64,000 nt of DNA, taken from contig NC_081183.1 in NCBI RefSeq assembly GCF_029867415.1, forward strand, positions 192,231,563-192,295,562, read 5' to 3'. The notes beneath the pieces were generated by a model that made no database searches, was not told the origin of the DNA, and saw only the letters and a program-made list of their open reading frames with translations. Positions within the stretch are counted from its first letter, which is position 1, and each line of letters begins with the position of its first letter. Positions 21,716-32,066 of the stretch are shown here, one piece after another. The position numbers and the translations under genes are program-made. The stretch comes from Vicia villosa. Taxonomy: Eukaryota > Streptophyta > Magnoliopsida > Fabales > Fabaceae.

Positions 21716-22009
21716 ATGTCAGACAACCAACAAGCACGCAGGACTGCGTCTTCTAAAGAGGGCGCTAAGGGAAGAAAGGGTTCTTCAAAGAAGGAGGTGA
21801 AAGAGGTGAAGGAGGTGAAGGAGGTGAAGGAGGTGAAGGAGAAGAAGAAGCTTTTGACTGGTTCTGCTTCTCGTCCCCTGGGAGTCCATGGCTCGGACGC
21901 GCAGGCTCAGCGTTCAGGCGTGATCAACGCTGATGGTTCTGATACTGAGTGGGATGAAGATTGGTATAATTATCTTCATTTGGAGGAGTTCGCTCGTCGA
22001 GAAGAATAA
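21716..22009 (+). CDS. Small charged protein encoded inside Mutator-like element 1 (97 aa, unknown)
   Basis: Not recognised. The protein starts MSDNQQARRTASSK, has a basic Ser/Lys/Gly-rich N-terminus, five or six VKE tripeptides from a 9-base DNA repeat (about 21795-21845), then SRPLGVHGSDAQ and an acidic, aromatic C-terminus (DTEWDEDWYNYLHLEEF). There is no membrane segment or signal peptide. Codon choice looks plant-like and it directly follows a good acceptor site, so it is a plausible second exon. It may be a captured host gene fragment (Pack-MULE style) or an element-borne gene. Expression is unknown. Confidence 0.45.
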   Translation: MSDNQQARRTASSKEGAKGRKGSSKKEVKEVKEVKEVKEVKEKKKLLTGSASRPLGVHGSDAQAQRSGVINADGSDTEWDEDWYNYLHLEEFARREE

Positions 22010-22164
22010 CGTGTTTTTATTTTGTTTGATGTGTATTTTGTAACGCTCGTCGGGCAGAATAACATGTTTTTGTTTTGTTTGACGTGTTTTGTTTTGTTTT
22101 GTTCGGATTTCAGATTGTATCGCACAATGTTTTTGTATTGGATTTATCATGTTAATAAAAATAC

Positions 22165-22546
22165 GTACTACTATAAGTAACAAATGACGGAGGAGGTGTA
22201 ACCGGGGCCGGAACATATGACGAAGGAGGTGGATGTCCGGAGGAAGAAGAACCGGAGGTACGTCCACCGCGAGACAAAGGAGCCAATCATTGTAAGCTAT
22301 AGTTTATCATTATCATCTGGGGACGTCATTTCTAAAAAATCAAGATTAAAAATAATAAGATTTTTTTCCCAATTTTTTGTAATGACGTCCCCTGATGATA
22401 ATGATAAATTATAGCTTACATTGATTGACTCCTTTGTCTCGCGGTGGACGTACCTCCGGTTCTTCTTCCTCCGGACATCCACCTCCTCCGTCATATGTTC
22501 CGGCCCCGGTTACACCTCCTCCGTCATTTGTTACTTACAGTAGTAC
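22165..22546. repeat. 165 bp fold-back inside Mutator-like element 1
   Basis: 22165-22329 is the near-perfect reverse complement of 22381-22546, around a 51-base AT-rich spacer. I saw only a handful of mismatches. On + the right arm reads as a Ser/Gly/Pro-rich peptide (SGSSSSGHPPPPSYVPAPV; frame 22425-22841), so the arms may be two opposed copies of a gene-end fragment. A transcript through it would form a long RNA duplex. Confidence 0.88.
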
Positions 22547-22983
22547 ACCTTTTGAAATTTGGAAGCCTTTTTTTCTCCCCACCACTCTCTCATCCCCACC
22601 TACCCGTGTTCAACAATATGTAACTTTAATTTTATGTAATATTATCGTTGTAATCTTCACCCGATTAAATAAAGCAAATTGTTGTTGTTTTTCATTTTAT
22701 TCTGTCCAGACATATTTTCGGAGGTTCATTTCCGAATTCTCCAAGGGGGTGCGTTCGGAGATGAACTTCCGAAACACCACATTTTCTGAAAATGTAACTT
22801 TATTTCGGAGATGCATCTCCGAAACCAATATTTTATATTAAAAAAAACACGTTTTCGGAAGTTCATTTCCGAAAACACCTTTTTTTCAAAAAAAAGTACC
22901 GTTTCGAAAATGAACTTCCGAAACAAGGGGTAATTTTGTAAATTCACCAGGGGTGGGCAAGAAGGTTAGGAGGTGGGTGAAGA

Positions 22984-24766
22984 ACCCTCACTCTCTTCAT
23001 CCTAATAATATATCTCCACTGTCCAGATTCATCTAACAGATATTCGCGTCTCACGCTCGTCTTCACATTTTAGTTACTAACAAATTCCCTTTTAAAGGAG
23101 GTTAGCACGTCATTTTTAGGTATGAAATTCACTCTCTATTGACTACTCACTCTCTCACTTACTTGGACGTTAGAGTACTAACCTTGCATGTAAGTTCTAC
23201 TCCTCTGAATCAGAACTTTGCACAATCTCAAAACACTGCATCAATTCAACCTTTCAGTCATCATTTTGTTCTCAAATAGAACATTGACACCGTATATGAG
23301 AATTGATCGATCTTTGATTCCTGCGATTTTAACGATCTACTAATCTCAAATCCAGATTTCCTTCATTTGAATCATAGATCTCGAACTTTAAATAATATTA
23401 TCAAGTTTGTAGTCTAATTCCTCTCACTAGAATTATCAAGCAATGGCACCATCAAAAGTTGTTGCCGCCTAACGACGTGTTTCCGCAGCAGCTGAAGCAG
23501 CAGGAAATCTTTCCCCGCATCTACGTTAGATAGATTGCCAAACCTCAATACCAATTCTTTCTGATCTTCCACCACCAGACCTCGTGCAACCGGGAACGAT
23601 ACAAGGAACTCCTCAGTTTCCCCCCTCTAGTAGGGTCCGCTCCATAGTTCACATATGAAAACTTTACACCAAACCACCGCTACCTCAAGCATTTATTGGG
23701 TGCGAAACACTTCCTGAACTTTTTAACGAAATATTTTTGATGATTCATCAACAAAATTCTCATAAGAGAGCCTAAAAAAATTGTCGTGAAGAACAACACC
23801 ATACAGGAAGCGGCCTCGCGGAAGGTCATCAAACCTAATTGATGCATGACAATGATCTATGCAATGATTTGAATGTTTCAACACATACCCCTATGATGGT
23901 TCGTGGATGGTTAAAACTAAGAAGGACTCTTTTGCAACAAAGCTTCTTGTCTAGGAAAAAAGGGTTATTATATAAGATATTATGCAAGCGTAATTTTTCG
24001 ACACCCGCTTCAAACTTAACGATTGCAGATGTACGACATGGCGTGCTTGAGCAGCTAGATATATGGAGAACTCTTGACTCCTATGTAGCCTATCTTGCCA
24101 CAGTCAGCCGGATCTCTGGAGGAATTTGCCTCAACATAAGTTTGGAAGCATCTCATGATCTTGAGATGGCGTGCCCCAATACTTTGAACGGATTGGCACT
24201 TATTCAGAATTCCACGCTTGATCAATTGATCCTTTGATGGAATTCGATTGAGAAAGTATCTCCACCCGAAAATAATATGTTCATTAAATATCTACAATTT
24301 ACCTTTGATTACAGAGTTTTCGACACTTTCCCTTTAAGGTGATCAATTCCTGAAGTGATTTGCCCCTTATAGGACCATTTATGGATGATCAAGCTCTTCC
24401 ACTAACTGCTTATTGTTGAAATTTCTTTGATGATAAGTGCTTACTTGCAAATAAAATTATTTCTTCAAAATGGCAATTTTTACGCAATGCCCATGCAAAA
24501 GTTGTACAAGAGAAGTTGTACAAACCTCCTAGAGCCAAAGATATATTAGGAAACGTTGTGCAAACCGCGCATAGTCGAGATATACCAAACACTCATTTGT
24601 GGATATTTATCGTCGTGATGTCGGCATGTCCCTAACATGTCTCTTAAATCTCATAATAAACGAATAATTGTTCTTATGACCATTGAACGACATTCAATTG
24701 CCTTTGTCTCGCTTGTGTCTTATCAAGGGTAACAAACCACTATAAAAATGAGAGACTTCAAACCAA
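22984..24766. other. Continuation of duplicated flank, then unassigned DNA
   Basis: 22984-23410 is paralogous to 17390-17760. From 23430 to 24760 there is weakly coding-like DNA, for example an open stretch at 23839-24237 with RGWLKLRRTLLQQSFLSRKK, but it begins with TTG, has no motif I recognise and is followed by stops. Possibly a decayed gene or retroelement. Confidence 0.4.
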
Positions 24767-25219
24767 GGGCCAGTTTGTTTCAACTTTAAAAAAATGGATT
24801 TTTTCTTTATATTTTTGAAATTAGATTTTCTAAAACCGTTTTTCAAAATATTACAAGTTTTTTTATATTCGTTTTTTTAAAACGAAACACTAATTTTGAA
24901 ATCTTATAACATAAACATACATAATTGAAGACCAAAACTTTGTCAAAATCATAATTTTTCAAAAAGTCGTATTTCAAAAATGATTTTTATGAAAATCTAT
25001 TTGAAATAGCTTCAAAATTAAGTGATTTTTTGAAATTTTGATATCCAAATTTTTTCCCCATAAATAGATGAAGTACCTAAAATCACATTTTAAGAATAAC
25101 TATTCAAACAAAATTTTCATTTGAAGCTTTTATAAAAAGTTTCTTTGTAAAAAAATTTTTCGCAAAATTTGTTAACACTATAAAAATCATTTTTAAAAAA
25201 AACCAAAACAAACTGCCCC
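24767..25219. mobile_element. MITE copy A (453 bp)
   Basis: Ends GGGCCAGTTTGTTT and AACAAACTGCCCC are inverted. The interior is AT-rich with FAAAAT-like runs and no frame. It matches the element at 25620-26092 in opposite orientation along most of its length (for example the TTGAAATAGCTTCAAAATTA region against its complement). No convincing target duplication. Confidence 0.7.
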
Positions 25220-25619
25220 AAAAAGTAGACTGAGATCGTTAAGCAGAAAGTTACCCATCATAACTCTCTTGTGACTCTATCTAACTACTTTCAGGAGAGT
25301 TATAAAATTGGTTTTCTTTACGTGAACACTATGAAACACATTTCATCACCTAAAAATAAAAATAAAAATCGTCTTAATTAAATACCACCAAATTTATTTG
25401 AGTTTGATAAAAAAATATTAATTAAATCACAATAATTTTTTGCTGTACAAAAAGTCTTTAAAATTATTTTAAATCTCATTTTAATAGACTCCAAAATCAA
25501 CATTGTTGAGAGACTAACTTGAATTAATATTAAAATAATCATTCGAGTAATGATTGAAAATTATTTAAAGAAATCTCAGAACCAGAACGAAGAAAAAAAT
25601 TATTTTGGTATAAAATTAA
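25220..25619. other. Spacer between two inverted MITE copies
   Basis: 400 bases of AT-rich DNA; no gene or repeat recognised. It would be the loop if the two flanking MITEs paired. Confidence 0.5.
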
Positions 25620-26092
25620 GGGCCTTTTTGTTTTGGATTTTTTTAAAAATGATTTTTATAATGATACATAATTTTGTATAAAAAAAATTTACAAAGAAAA
25701 TTTTCATAAAAGCTTATTGTAGGTATTTCATCTTTTTATTGAAATTTTTTTTGAATATCAAAATTTCAAAAAACAAATTAATTTTGAAGTTATTTCAAAT
25801 AAATTTTCATAAAAATCATTTTTAAAATATCATTTTTTGAAAAAATTACGATTTTGATTATGTTTTGGTCTTTCATAATATTTGTTTATGTTATATAGGA
25901 TATTTTGAAAAAATTACGATTTTGATTTTTTTTTTATAATATTTGTTTTTATGTTACATAGGATGTCAAAAGTAATGTTTCAATTTAGAAAAAAACGAAA
26001 ATAATAAAATTTGTAATAATTTAAAAAACGGTTTTATAAAATCTATTTTAAAAAATATTAAAAAAAAATTTTAAAACTAAAACGAACTAGCC
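25620..26092. mobile_element. MITE copy B (473 bp), inverted relative to copy A
   Basis: Starts GGGCCTTTTTGTTTTGG, ends ACGAACTAGCC, and is flanked by TTAA on both sides (25616-25619 and 26093-26096), a possible target duplication. The interior is the reverse complement of copy A with substitutions and short indels. It ends about 140 bp before the start of F-box copy 3. Confidence 0.68.
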
Positions 26093-26232
26093 TTAAATTT
26101 GAGTCTATGTCCCAACCGTCCCATAAAGATATAAAAGTCAATTTCTTCCATATAGTGGAGCTTAATATTCTTTTTAAGTAACTGTTGTTTCGGTTTTCCT
26201 CTCTACCGTAAGGATTCGAGTTTTCAACACCA

Positions 26233-27381
26233 ATGAGTATCGTTCTTCCCTCAAATTCGCGGCATAAAATCAACACGCCGTCGCGAGTAACCCTCCCAGA
26301 GGACCTCATCATCGAAATCCTATCTCTGCTTAATGTGGAATCACTCACGCAACTCAAATGTGTGAGCAAATCGTGGAACTCAATCATCTCCGACTCCTTC
26401 TTCGTCAAAATGCACCTTGATAAATCTTCACGAATTCCACACGTCGGCCTATTCTTTTCGCACCATGGTAAATTTGTCTCACTTCATATCTTCCCCATAA
26501 GCTGTTTACTTGAGAATCCGTATATCTTCAAAAATTATTCTAAATACCAATTGATGAAATTGCGTCCTTTCTACAATGTTATTGGTTCATGCAATGGATT
26601 GATATGTTTACTAAGTTCTTGTAAGAACGAATTTCATCTATGGAATCCAGCAACCAACGTGCCATTCTCGGAGAACCTAGGCTCTTTTCGCCTTTCTTTT
26701 CAGCATAAGAAAACCTATTTTAGATTCTCATTTGGTTATGATAATTTAACCAACAAGTATAAGTTGGTTGCGTTCTCTTCCAAAGAGGTGAGAGTTTTCA
26801 CTTTCGGCCATAATGTTTGGAAGAATATTCAGTTTTTTTCTGCCTATCCCTATCATTACCGTAAGAATAACGGTGTCTATTTGAGTAATAGTTTTAATTG
26901 GTTTGCTCTTCTCAATAACAAATGTTTTTATAACAAGGATCTTAACGTTGAGCAACTCGTGATTATCTCACTTGATTTGGCAACAGAGACATATACACAG
27001 TTTCAGCTCCCTCGAGAGTTTGATGAATTACCGTATCTTCCGCCAATTGTTTGCAAGCTGTTGGACAGTCTATGTTTTTATCATTACACTAAGGACGGTG
27101 GTTTTGTTATATGGCAGATGAAGGAATTTGGAGTCAAAAAATCTTGGACTAAATTCCTTCAATTTGATTATCATTCTCTATTTGATTGCTCCGGATGTAC
27201 GGTTCATTTGTTGCCATTACACGTTTTCGAGAATGGAGATATGCTGATATTGGAAATCAATAATGGACATCTAATTCATTATAATAGGAGAGATAATGAA
27301 GTAGTGAAAACTACATATATCATTGACATAAGTCTGTCTGCTAGCATCCCATATGTTGAAAGTTTAGTTTCAACATTTTAA
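26233..27381 (+). CDS. F-box/F-box-associated domain protein, copy 3 (intact, 382 aa)
   Basis: Single exon. F-box at about residues 17-62 (LPEDLIIEILSLLNVESLTQ, CVSKSWNSIISDSFF). The associated domain has GSCNGL at 118-123, LWNPATNVPF, FGYDNLTNKYKLVAF and VIWQMKEFGVKKSW; it ends VESLVSTF. Differences from copy 2 include an inserted HYRKNN loop and a shortened stretch after the F-box, typical of the substrate-facing part. The start ATG at 26233 is in the conserved context TTTTCAACACCAATGAGTAT. The adjoining MITE B lies just upstream and could affect its promoter. Confidence 0.92.
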   Translation: MSIVLPSNSRHKINTPSRVTLPEDLIIEILSLLNVESLTQLKCVSKSWNSIISDSFFVKMHLDKSSRIPHVGLFFSHHGKFVSLHIFPISCLLENPYIFKNYSKYQLMKLRPFYNVIGSCNGLICLLSSCKNEFHLWNPATNVPFSENLGSFRLSFQHKKTYFRFSFGYDNLTNKYKLVAFSSKEVRVFTFGHNVWKNIQFFSAYPYHYRKNNGVYLSNSFNWFALLNNKCFYNKDLNVEQLVIISLDLATETYTQFQLPREFDELPYLPPIVCKLLDSLCFYHYTKDGGFVIWQMKEFGVKKSWTKFLQFDYHSLFDCSGCTVHLLPLHVFENGDMLILEINNGHLIHYNRRDNEVVKTTYIIDISLSASIPYVESLVSTF

Positions 27382-27795
27382 AGCATTGTCTAAGTAAGTT
27401 CATCTATGCTTTTTAATGCATTGTCTGATTATTCCATTTGTCATAATTTTGGTTTGTTTGTTTTTGAATGATTAACTATTGGCTATTCTCAGCAATCTCT
27501 GTCATATAGTAAAATTAACCAAATTATGTTATTAATTCAAGTTTGTATTATTTTCATTTGCTTCAAAATTTTCTTATAGGTATATGTAGAATAAATTGGA
27601 TGATCCTATTACTTTGTTTGGAACTCGATTATTTGTGCATTAATATCTGTTGGATGTTCTTAATTTGTTTACACCAACTCAAGTACATCCATACTGATTC
27701 AAGAATAGAGATTTTTTTCTTTCTCTCTTTCATAATTATAACCAGTGATCGTAATACAAAGGCTGTTATTGTCTTCATTTTGCTTTAAATTTGAA
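27382..27795. other. 3' flank of F-box copy 3
   Basis: Shares with copies 2 and 4 a GTAAGTTCATCTATGC word just after the stop and TTTTCTTATAG about 170 bases on: the ends of a possible 3'UTR intron. No coding capacity. Confidence 0.5.
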
Positions 27796-28815
27796 TCATT
27801 CAATGTGTAAAACAATTTTGCCATTGTTAGCCATTGACTGTTTCTGTAGTGTCCTGTAGAACAGCCCATTGTCCTTAGTACCTTGCAAGTAACTAAAAAT
27901 TCTTTTTGCGGCCAAGAGATGAATCTCTGTGGGACATTCCATGTACCTTCTAATCACACTTACATCATGCTTTTTATCTGGTCTTGTTGCTGTCAAATAC
28001 ATTAAACTTCCCACTATTTGGTTGTAAATAGTGTCATCAACCTTCTTTCTGCCATCATCTTTGTTTAACTTCATACCAAACTCAGATGGAGTATTTACAG
28101 GATTACAATCCTTCATTTGAAACTTGTTCATGATATCTCGTACATACTTCTTTTGAGAAATAAAAATTCTAGTAGAAGATTGCACTACTTCAATGCCAAG
28201 AAAGTAATGCATCACGCCAAGATCAAACATCTCAAATTCAGCCATCATGGATTTCTTAAAACATCCAAACATGGCTGTATTATTTCCAGTGTAGATCAAA
28301 TCATCTACATATAAGCAAACAATGAGCATTTTTCCTTCATCTTCAGTCTTTGTGAAAAGTGTATGTTTATAAGGACATTTTTGAAATCCTTCCTTCAAAA
28401 AATAAGTTTCTATACGATTATATCAAGCCCGTGGAGCTTGTTTTAACCCATATAGAGCTTTCTTTAACTTATGCACTTTGTGCTTATTGCCAAGCTTTAC
28501 ATAACTAGGAGGTTGATCGATAAATACCTCTTCTCGCAAATCTCCATGGAGGAATGTTGATTTTACGTCCAACTGGAAGATAGGCCATGAGTTTTGAGCT
28601 GCCATAGCAATCACCAATCTGATTGTATCATGCCTTGCATCAGGAGCAAAGACTTCTTTATAATCAACACCAAAATCCTGCTTTGTAGCCCTTAGCGACC
28701 AATTGTGCCTTGTGTTTGTCAACCTCACCACTCTCCTTCAGCTTTGTCTTGTAAACCCACTTTACACCAATTGTCTTCTGCCCTTTTGGAAGGATTTTAG
28801 GGAGATCATCGTTGA
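27796..28815 (-). pseudogene. Ty1/copia reverse transcriptase fragment, degenerate
   Basis: Reading on the minus strand: LPKGQKTIGVKWVYK, then DKHKAQLVAKGY, a frameshift near 28680, DFGVDYKEVFAP, DVKSTFLHGD, KKALYGLKQAPRA, an in-frame TGA at 28423-28425 where the family has Trp, then the catalytic LYVDDLIYTGN and HYFLGIEV, IVGSLMYLTATRPD. It stops in the RT-RNase H connection. There is no integrase, RNase H end or LTR. It is a Tork/TNT1-type fragment, dead by one frameshift and one stop, and it joins the RPA1-like gene on its upstream side. Confidence 0.85.
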
Positions 28816-30663
28816 TGTGCAATTTGGTAACGCTGAATGTGTTGGAAACAAATAAAGGATATTTGCCTAGGCAAATCCAGAAAAGATGAATTAATAATGT
28901 GTAATGGCAATACGAATAATGTAAACAAAAAGTTTTAGTGAAAAAATATACTTTCCTCTTTGACTCTGGAAAACTGCAAAACAATAATCGTTGGTATTGT
29001 GAAATCTTTTCTTGAACTATAGAAATCATGAAATTGGACCGCATAAATTTCTCATAATGTACAATTAAGGATGTTGTTTCTGCAAAAAAGAAAAGATTAA
29101 TTAAACACGGTTGTTAATATCAATTCATTTTTTAAAAGAAAGTTGGAAGTAAAAATTGTTTGTACCCCAAATCCTTAAGGACCAAATTGATCTGCTGTTT
29201 TTTGTTCGAATTGTGCATCTGGGTGTATCCAATTTCCACAACGATTCCTGTGATATCTACAAATGGATTGGAAACGACAAAAATATGTTATGTTTAGGCA
29301 GTTAGGATATAATATAAAAGATTCATTTAGGTGCATACCATTCAACACATCCCTATTTCCCTTGTTGGTAAGGATATCACCAAAAGGAGTGAAGATAAGT
29401 GGTTTTTGTGGTATGTCGTGTTTGTTCTTGTCAGATACAGAAGTACCACCAGTGAAAGTTAAGATATATTTATGGTGGGAAGGCTTGAACATAAGATCAT
29501 TCAAAGTAACTTGGAAATTTGAGATGGTATATGTGTTGTTAACCGTTAAAACATAATCATAAGTATGTTTAAGCGCACTTGGTACTCTGCAGTGAATATC
29601 AGTACCCTGAAATAAATACAAATCAAATTCAGTTTTAAATAAACATGTAATATTAGTAGGTAATATCAAAATGAAGTGTATTATGAACTCTTATTTGAGT
29701 AATACAATAAGGTCTAATGTGAACCATGTAATAGTAACAACATGTGTGCTAGAAAAAAACAGCAACAGCCAAAAACAACAACAGCGTTAAAACAATCATC
29801 CAGGTTGGTCTATAACCAAACACATCGTGATCGATTTTGTTAGTGACCAATTTAAAATATTTTTTTACATCAGTTTATCATCCAATTTGAAAAGTTATTA
29901 TATTCTATACTGGATGAATGTATAATGGTTTTATGACAAATATAAAAAGTTCTAACCAAACAACATTTTTTCTGATTTACATATATAGTACTTACAGATA
30001 GTGACAATTCATAAGCAGGACTTTTTCACTGCTGATAACGAAACATACTCAGGTATTGTTTTATGGGCGATGTCTGAGATGGTAAAGAATCCAAAGGTGA
30101 TGGAAGTTCATAAAGTGTTTTAAGTTTCCTTATGCAACTTTTCATGCACGTTTAGTATTACAACGAAGTGTTTAATAAATTACAATAAGAAATGCACTTC
30201 AGTCAATAATATCACATTAGCAGCCAAAACCAATATTTCCATTACTTCTAAATATTTAAGTATTTAACAGCCAAATCCAGTAGCATTTGGTGTGTGTAAG
30301 AAACAACAGCAGCAGCAAAAAAAGCGAAAAAAACAACAACAGCAAAAAATTAACAGCATCCAAAACCAGTGTTTCCATTACTTCTAAAGAATAAAACGAT
30401 AATAAACCGTCAAAAAAGTAGAAGTATGAGTAAACCGTACAAAAATTGCAAAACAAACGTGAAATCTGAAACGAAACCCTAATTGTAAATGTCAAATATT
30501 TTCATCAAATTAATAATCGGCAAACCTCTTTATCAACCAGAATTAGTTCGAAGTGCTCTTTGGTCTTTGATAAAACTGTCCATTTGTGATGGATTCTGAC
30601 CGCGATTTTCCAGAGTTCCTTACTTTCATTGATTTCCTTCAATTTCGCACAAGGTCTTGCCAT
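28816..30663 (-). pseudogene. RPA1-like (replication protein A 70 kDa subunit) gene, five recognisable exons, broken
   Basis: Minus-strand exons: 30526-30663 (starts MARPCAKLKEINESKELWKI), 29339-29606 (GTDIHCRVPSAL, NDLMFKPSHHKYI), 29166-29256 (ITGIVVEIGYTQMH), 28952-29079 (CTL, stop, then YAVQFHDFYSSRK) and 28866 to about 28816 (KYPLFVSNTFSVTKLHIND). Every intron (921, 82, 86 and 85 bases) has GT-AG ends, and phases 0, 1, 2 and 1 match across each junction. The protein is the OB-fold, single-stranded-DNA-binding type expanded in plants (RPA70 B-like). One defect is visible: TGA at 29052-29054 where Trp is expected. After exon 5 the sequence switches in frame to copia RT, so the OB-fold C-terminus is missing. 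Confidence 0.8.
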
Positions 30664-30789
30664 AGTGAAGCTTAGGGCCGGTAGTATTTGTTGCGTAGAG
30701 AGATGGAGAAGAAATGGATGTATTTGTTGTGGAGAGAGACAGAGATATTTGTTGGTGAGACAATTGGTAGGATTGTGTGTGCAGGAAAG
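30664..30789 (-). promoter_or_regulatory. Remaining 5' flank of the RPA1-like gene
   Basis: Between the ATG at 30663 and Mutator-like element 2 only 126 bases remain, with purine-rich GAGAGA words on the + strand and no obvious TATA box. The original promoter continues on the far side of the element (from 32058), so the insertion split the promoter. Confidence 0.45.
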
Positions 30790-32057
30790 GAAATCTCTTG
30801 ACCCACCTCCCTACTTTCTTGGTCACCTCTGGCGAAATCCCCAAAATGTCCCCTGTTTCGGAAATGCATTTCCGAAGTCACTTATTTTATGAGAAAAAAG
30901 GTGGTTTCGGAAATGTACTTCCGAAAACACGAAAAAAAAGGTGTTTTCAGAGATGCACTTCCGATAACACCCTTTTTTTGGAGAGGGGTGTCTTCGGAGA
31001 TGCATATCCGAAATATTCCAATTTTTTGTCTTGGAATGTTTCGGATATACACTTCCGAAAAAATTCAGTAATTATTAAAAAATTAAAATCAAGGTGAATC
31101 AATACAATTAATAAGGTATAAAATCAATATGAATCAATAAAATAAGGTGAATCAATAAAATCAAGGTGAATCAAAATTTCCTAAACAATTTTAAAGTTAA
31201 AAATTATTTTACTAACTTATATAAATTAAAAACATTCTAATTTCATAAGTAATTTTATAATTATATAAAATTAAATATAAAATTTATTCATTAAATAAAA
31301 TTAAGACAAAATCGTTTTTAAATTTTTTTTAACTACATGAAAAATTATATTTTTTTCATGATTAATTATGAAAAATGATTTTTTTTTATCATAATTCATT
31401 ATGAAAAATGATTTTTTTATCATTATTATCATTATTCTTACTTGATCTCTTTCAATATTATTATCAATCGTTGAAACATGAATTGAAATTATTCATAACT
31501 ACAGTTTAATAATTGGAATTATTTTAAATTTTTTGTAATTGAAATTATTTTATTTTATTTTAATTAAAATTATTTTAAATTTTAAAATATGAATCAAATT
31601 AGAAATATATAATTATTATTATTCATAACTCATAAATTATATTATATCAAATCTATGATATGTGAATTAATTAATATCCCAAAATATTTTTTGGGAGGTT
31701 TTTTCGGAGATGCATCTCCTAATTAATCAAAATTTCAATTTTGGGATTTTTTCGGAGATACATCTCCGAAGTCTGAAAAAATCTTAAAGAAAAGGTGTTT
31801 TCGGAAGTGCATCTCCGAAAACATCCCCATTTGGTGTTTTCGGAAATGCACTTCCGAAGTCTGGGAAAATTTAGAAAAAAAATACTTCGGAAGTGCATCT
31901 TCGAAAACACCCCCATTTGGTGTTTTCGGAAATGCACTTCCGATGTCTAGAAAATTTTTTTAAAAAAAAATACTTCGGAGATGCATCTCCGAAGCAGAGA
32001 TAAGTTGGGATTTTCGCTGGGGGTTGCCCCCATAGGAAGATGGACAAAGAAATTTTC
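30790..32057. mobile_element. Mutator-like element 2 (1268 bp) with 9 bp target duplication
   Basis: Left flank GCAGGAAAG (30781-30789) and right flank GCAGGAAAA (32058-32066) match at eight of nine positions. Ends: GAAATCTCTTGACCCACCTC and, inverted on the right, GAAAATTTCTTTGTCCATCT. The right end also has TATGGGGGCAACCCCCAGCG (inverted), shared with element 1. Subterminal palindromes around ATGCAT (for example TTCGGAGATGCATCTCCGAA at 31974) number about five on the left (30857-31060) and seven on the right (31701-31995). The centre is AT-rich with no frame. Confidence 0.85.
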
Positions 32058-32066
32058 GCAGGAAAA

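Larger units (their letters stand above)
21067..22983. mobile_element. Mutator-like element 1 with cargo (about 1.9 kb)
   Basis: The left end GAAAATTTCTTTGGCCACCT continues with CCCTATGGGGGTCACCCCCA. The right end is a degenerate inverted copy (AGGAGGTGGGTGAAGAACCC). The paralogous empty site exists in the flank of F-box copy 1 (near 17390, AAAATTTTACCCCC), which proves insertion. Subterminal DNA at both ends carries palindromes of the type TTCGGAAATGAACTTCCGAA (21131, 21179, 21207, 21583, 21619; right end 22716, 22753, 22803, 22854, 22901). The same ends and palindromes occur in the element at 30790-32057, which has a 9 bp target duplication, so the Mutator superfamily is likely. There is no transposase; inside are a gene-like unit and a large fold-back. 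Confidence 0.8.

Noticed and set aside
23839..24237. Protein-coding gene of 132 aa
   Set aside because: The frame begins with TTG, no recognisable domain and no splice or promoter context; kept only as unassigned DNA.
28816..28866. N-terminal part of the copia fragment
   Set aside because: FVSNTFSVTKLHIND fits RPA1-like exon 5, with correct splice phase to exon 4, and not copia.
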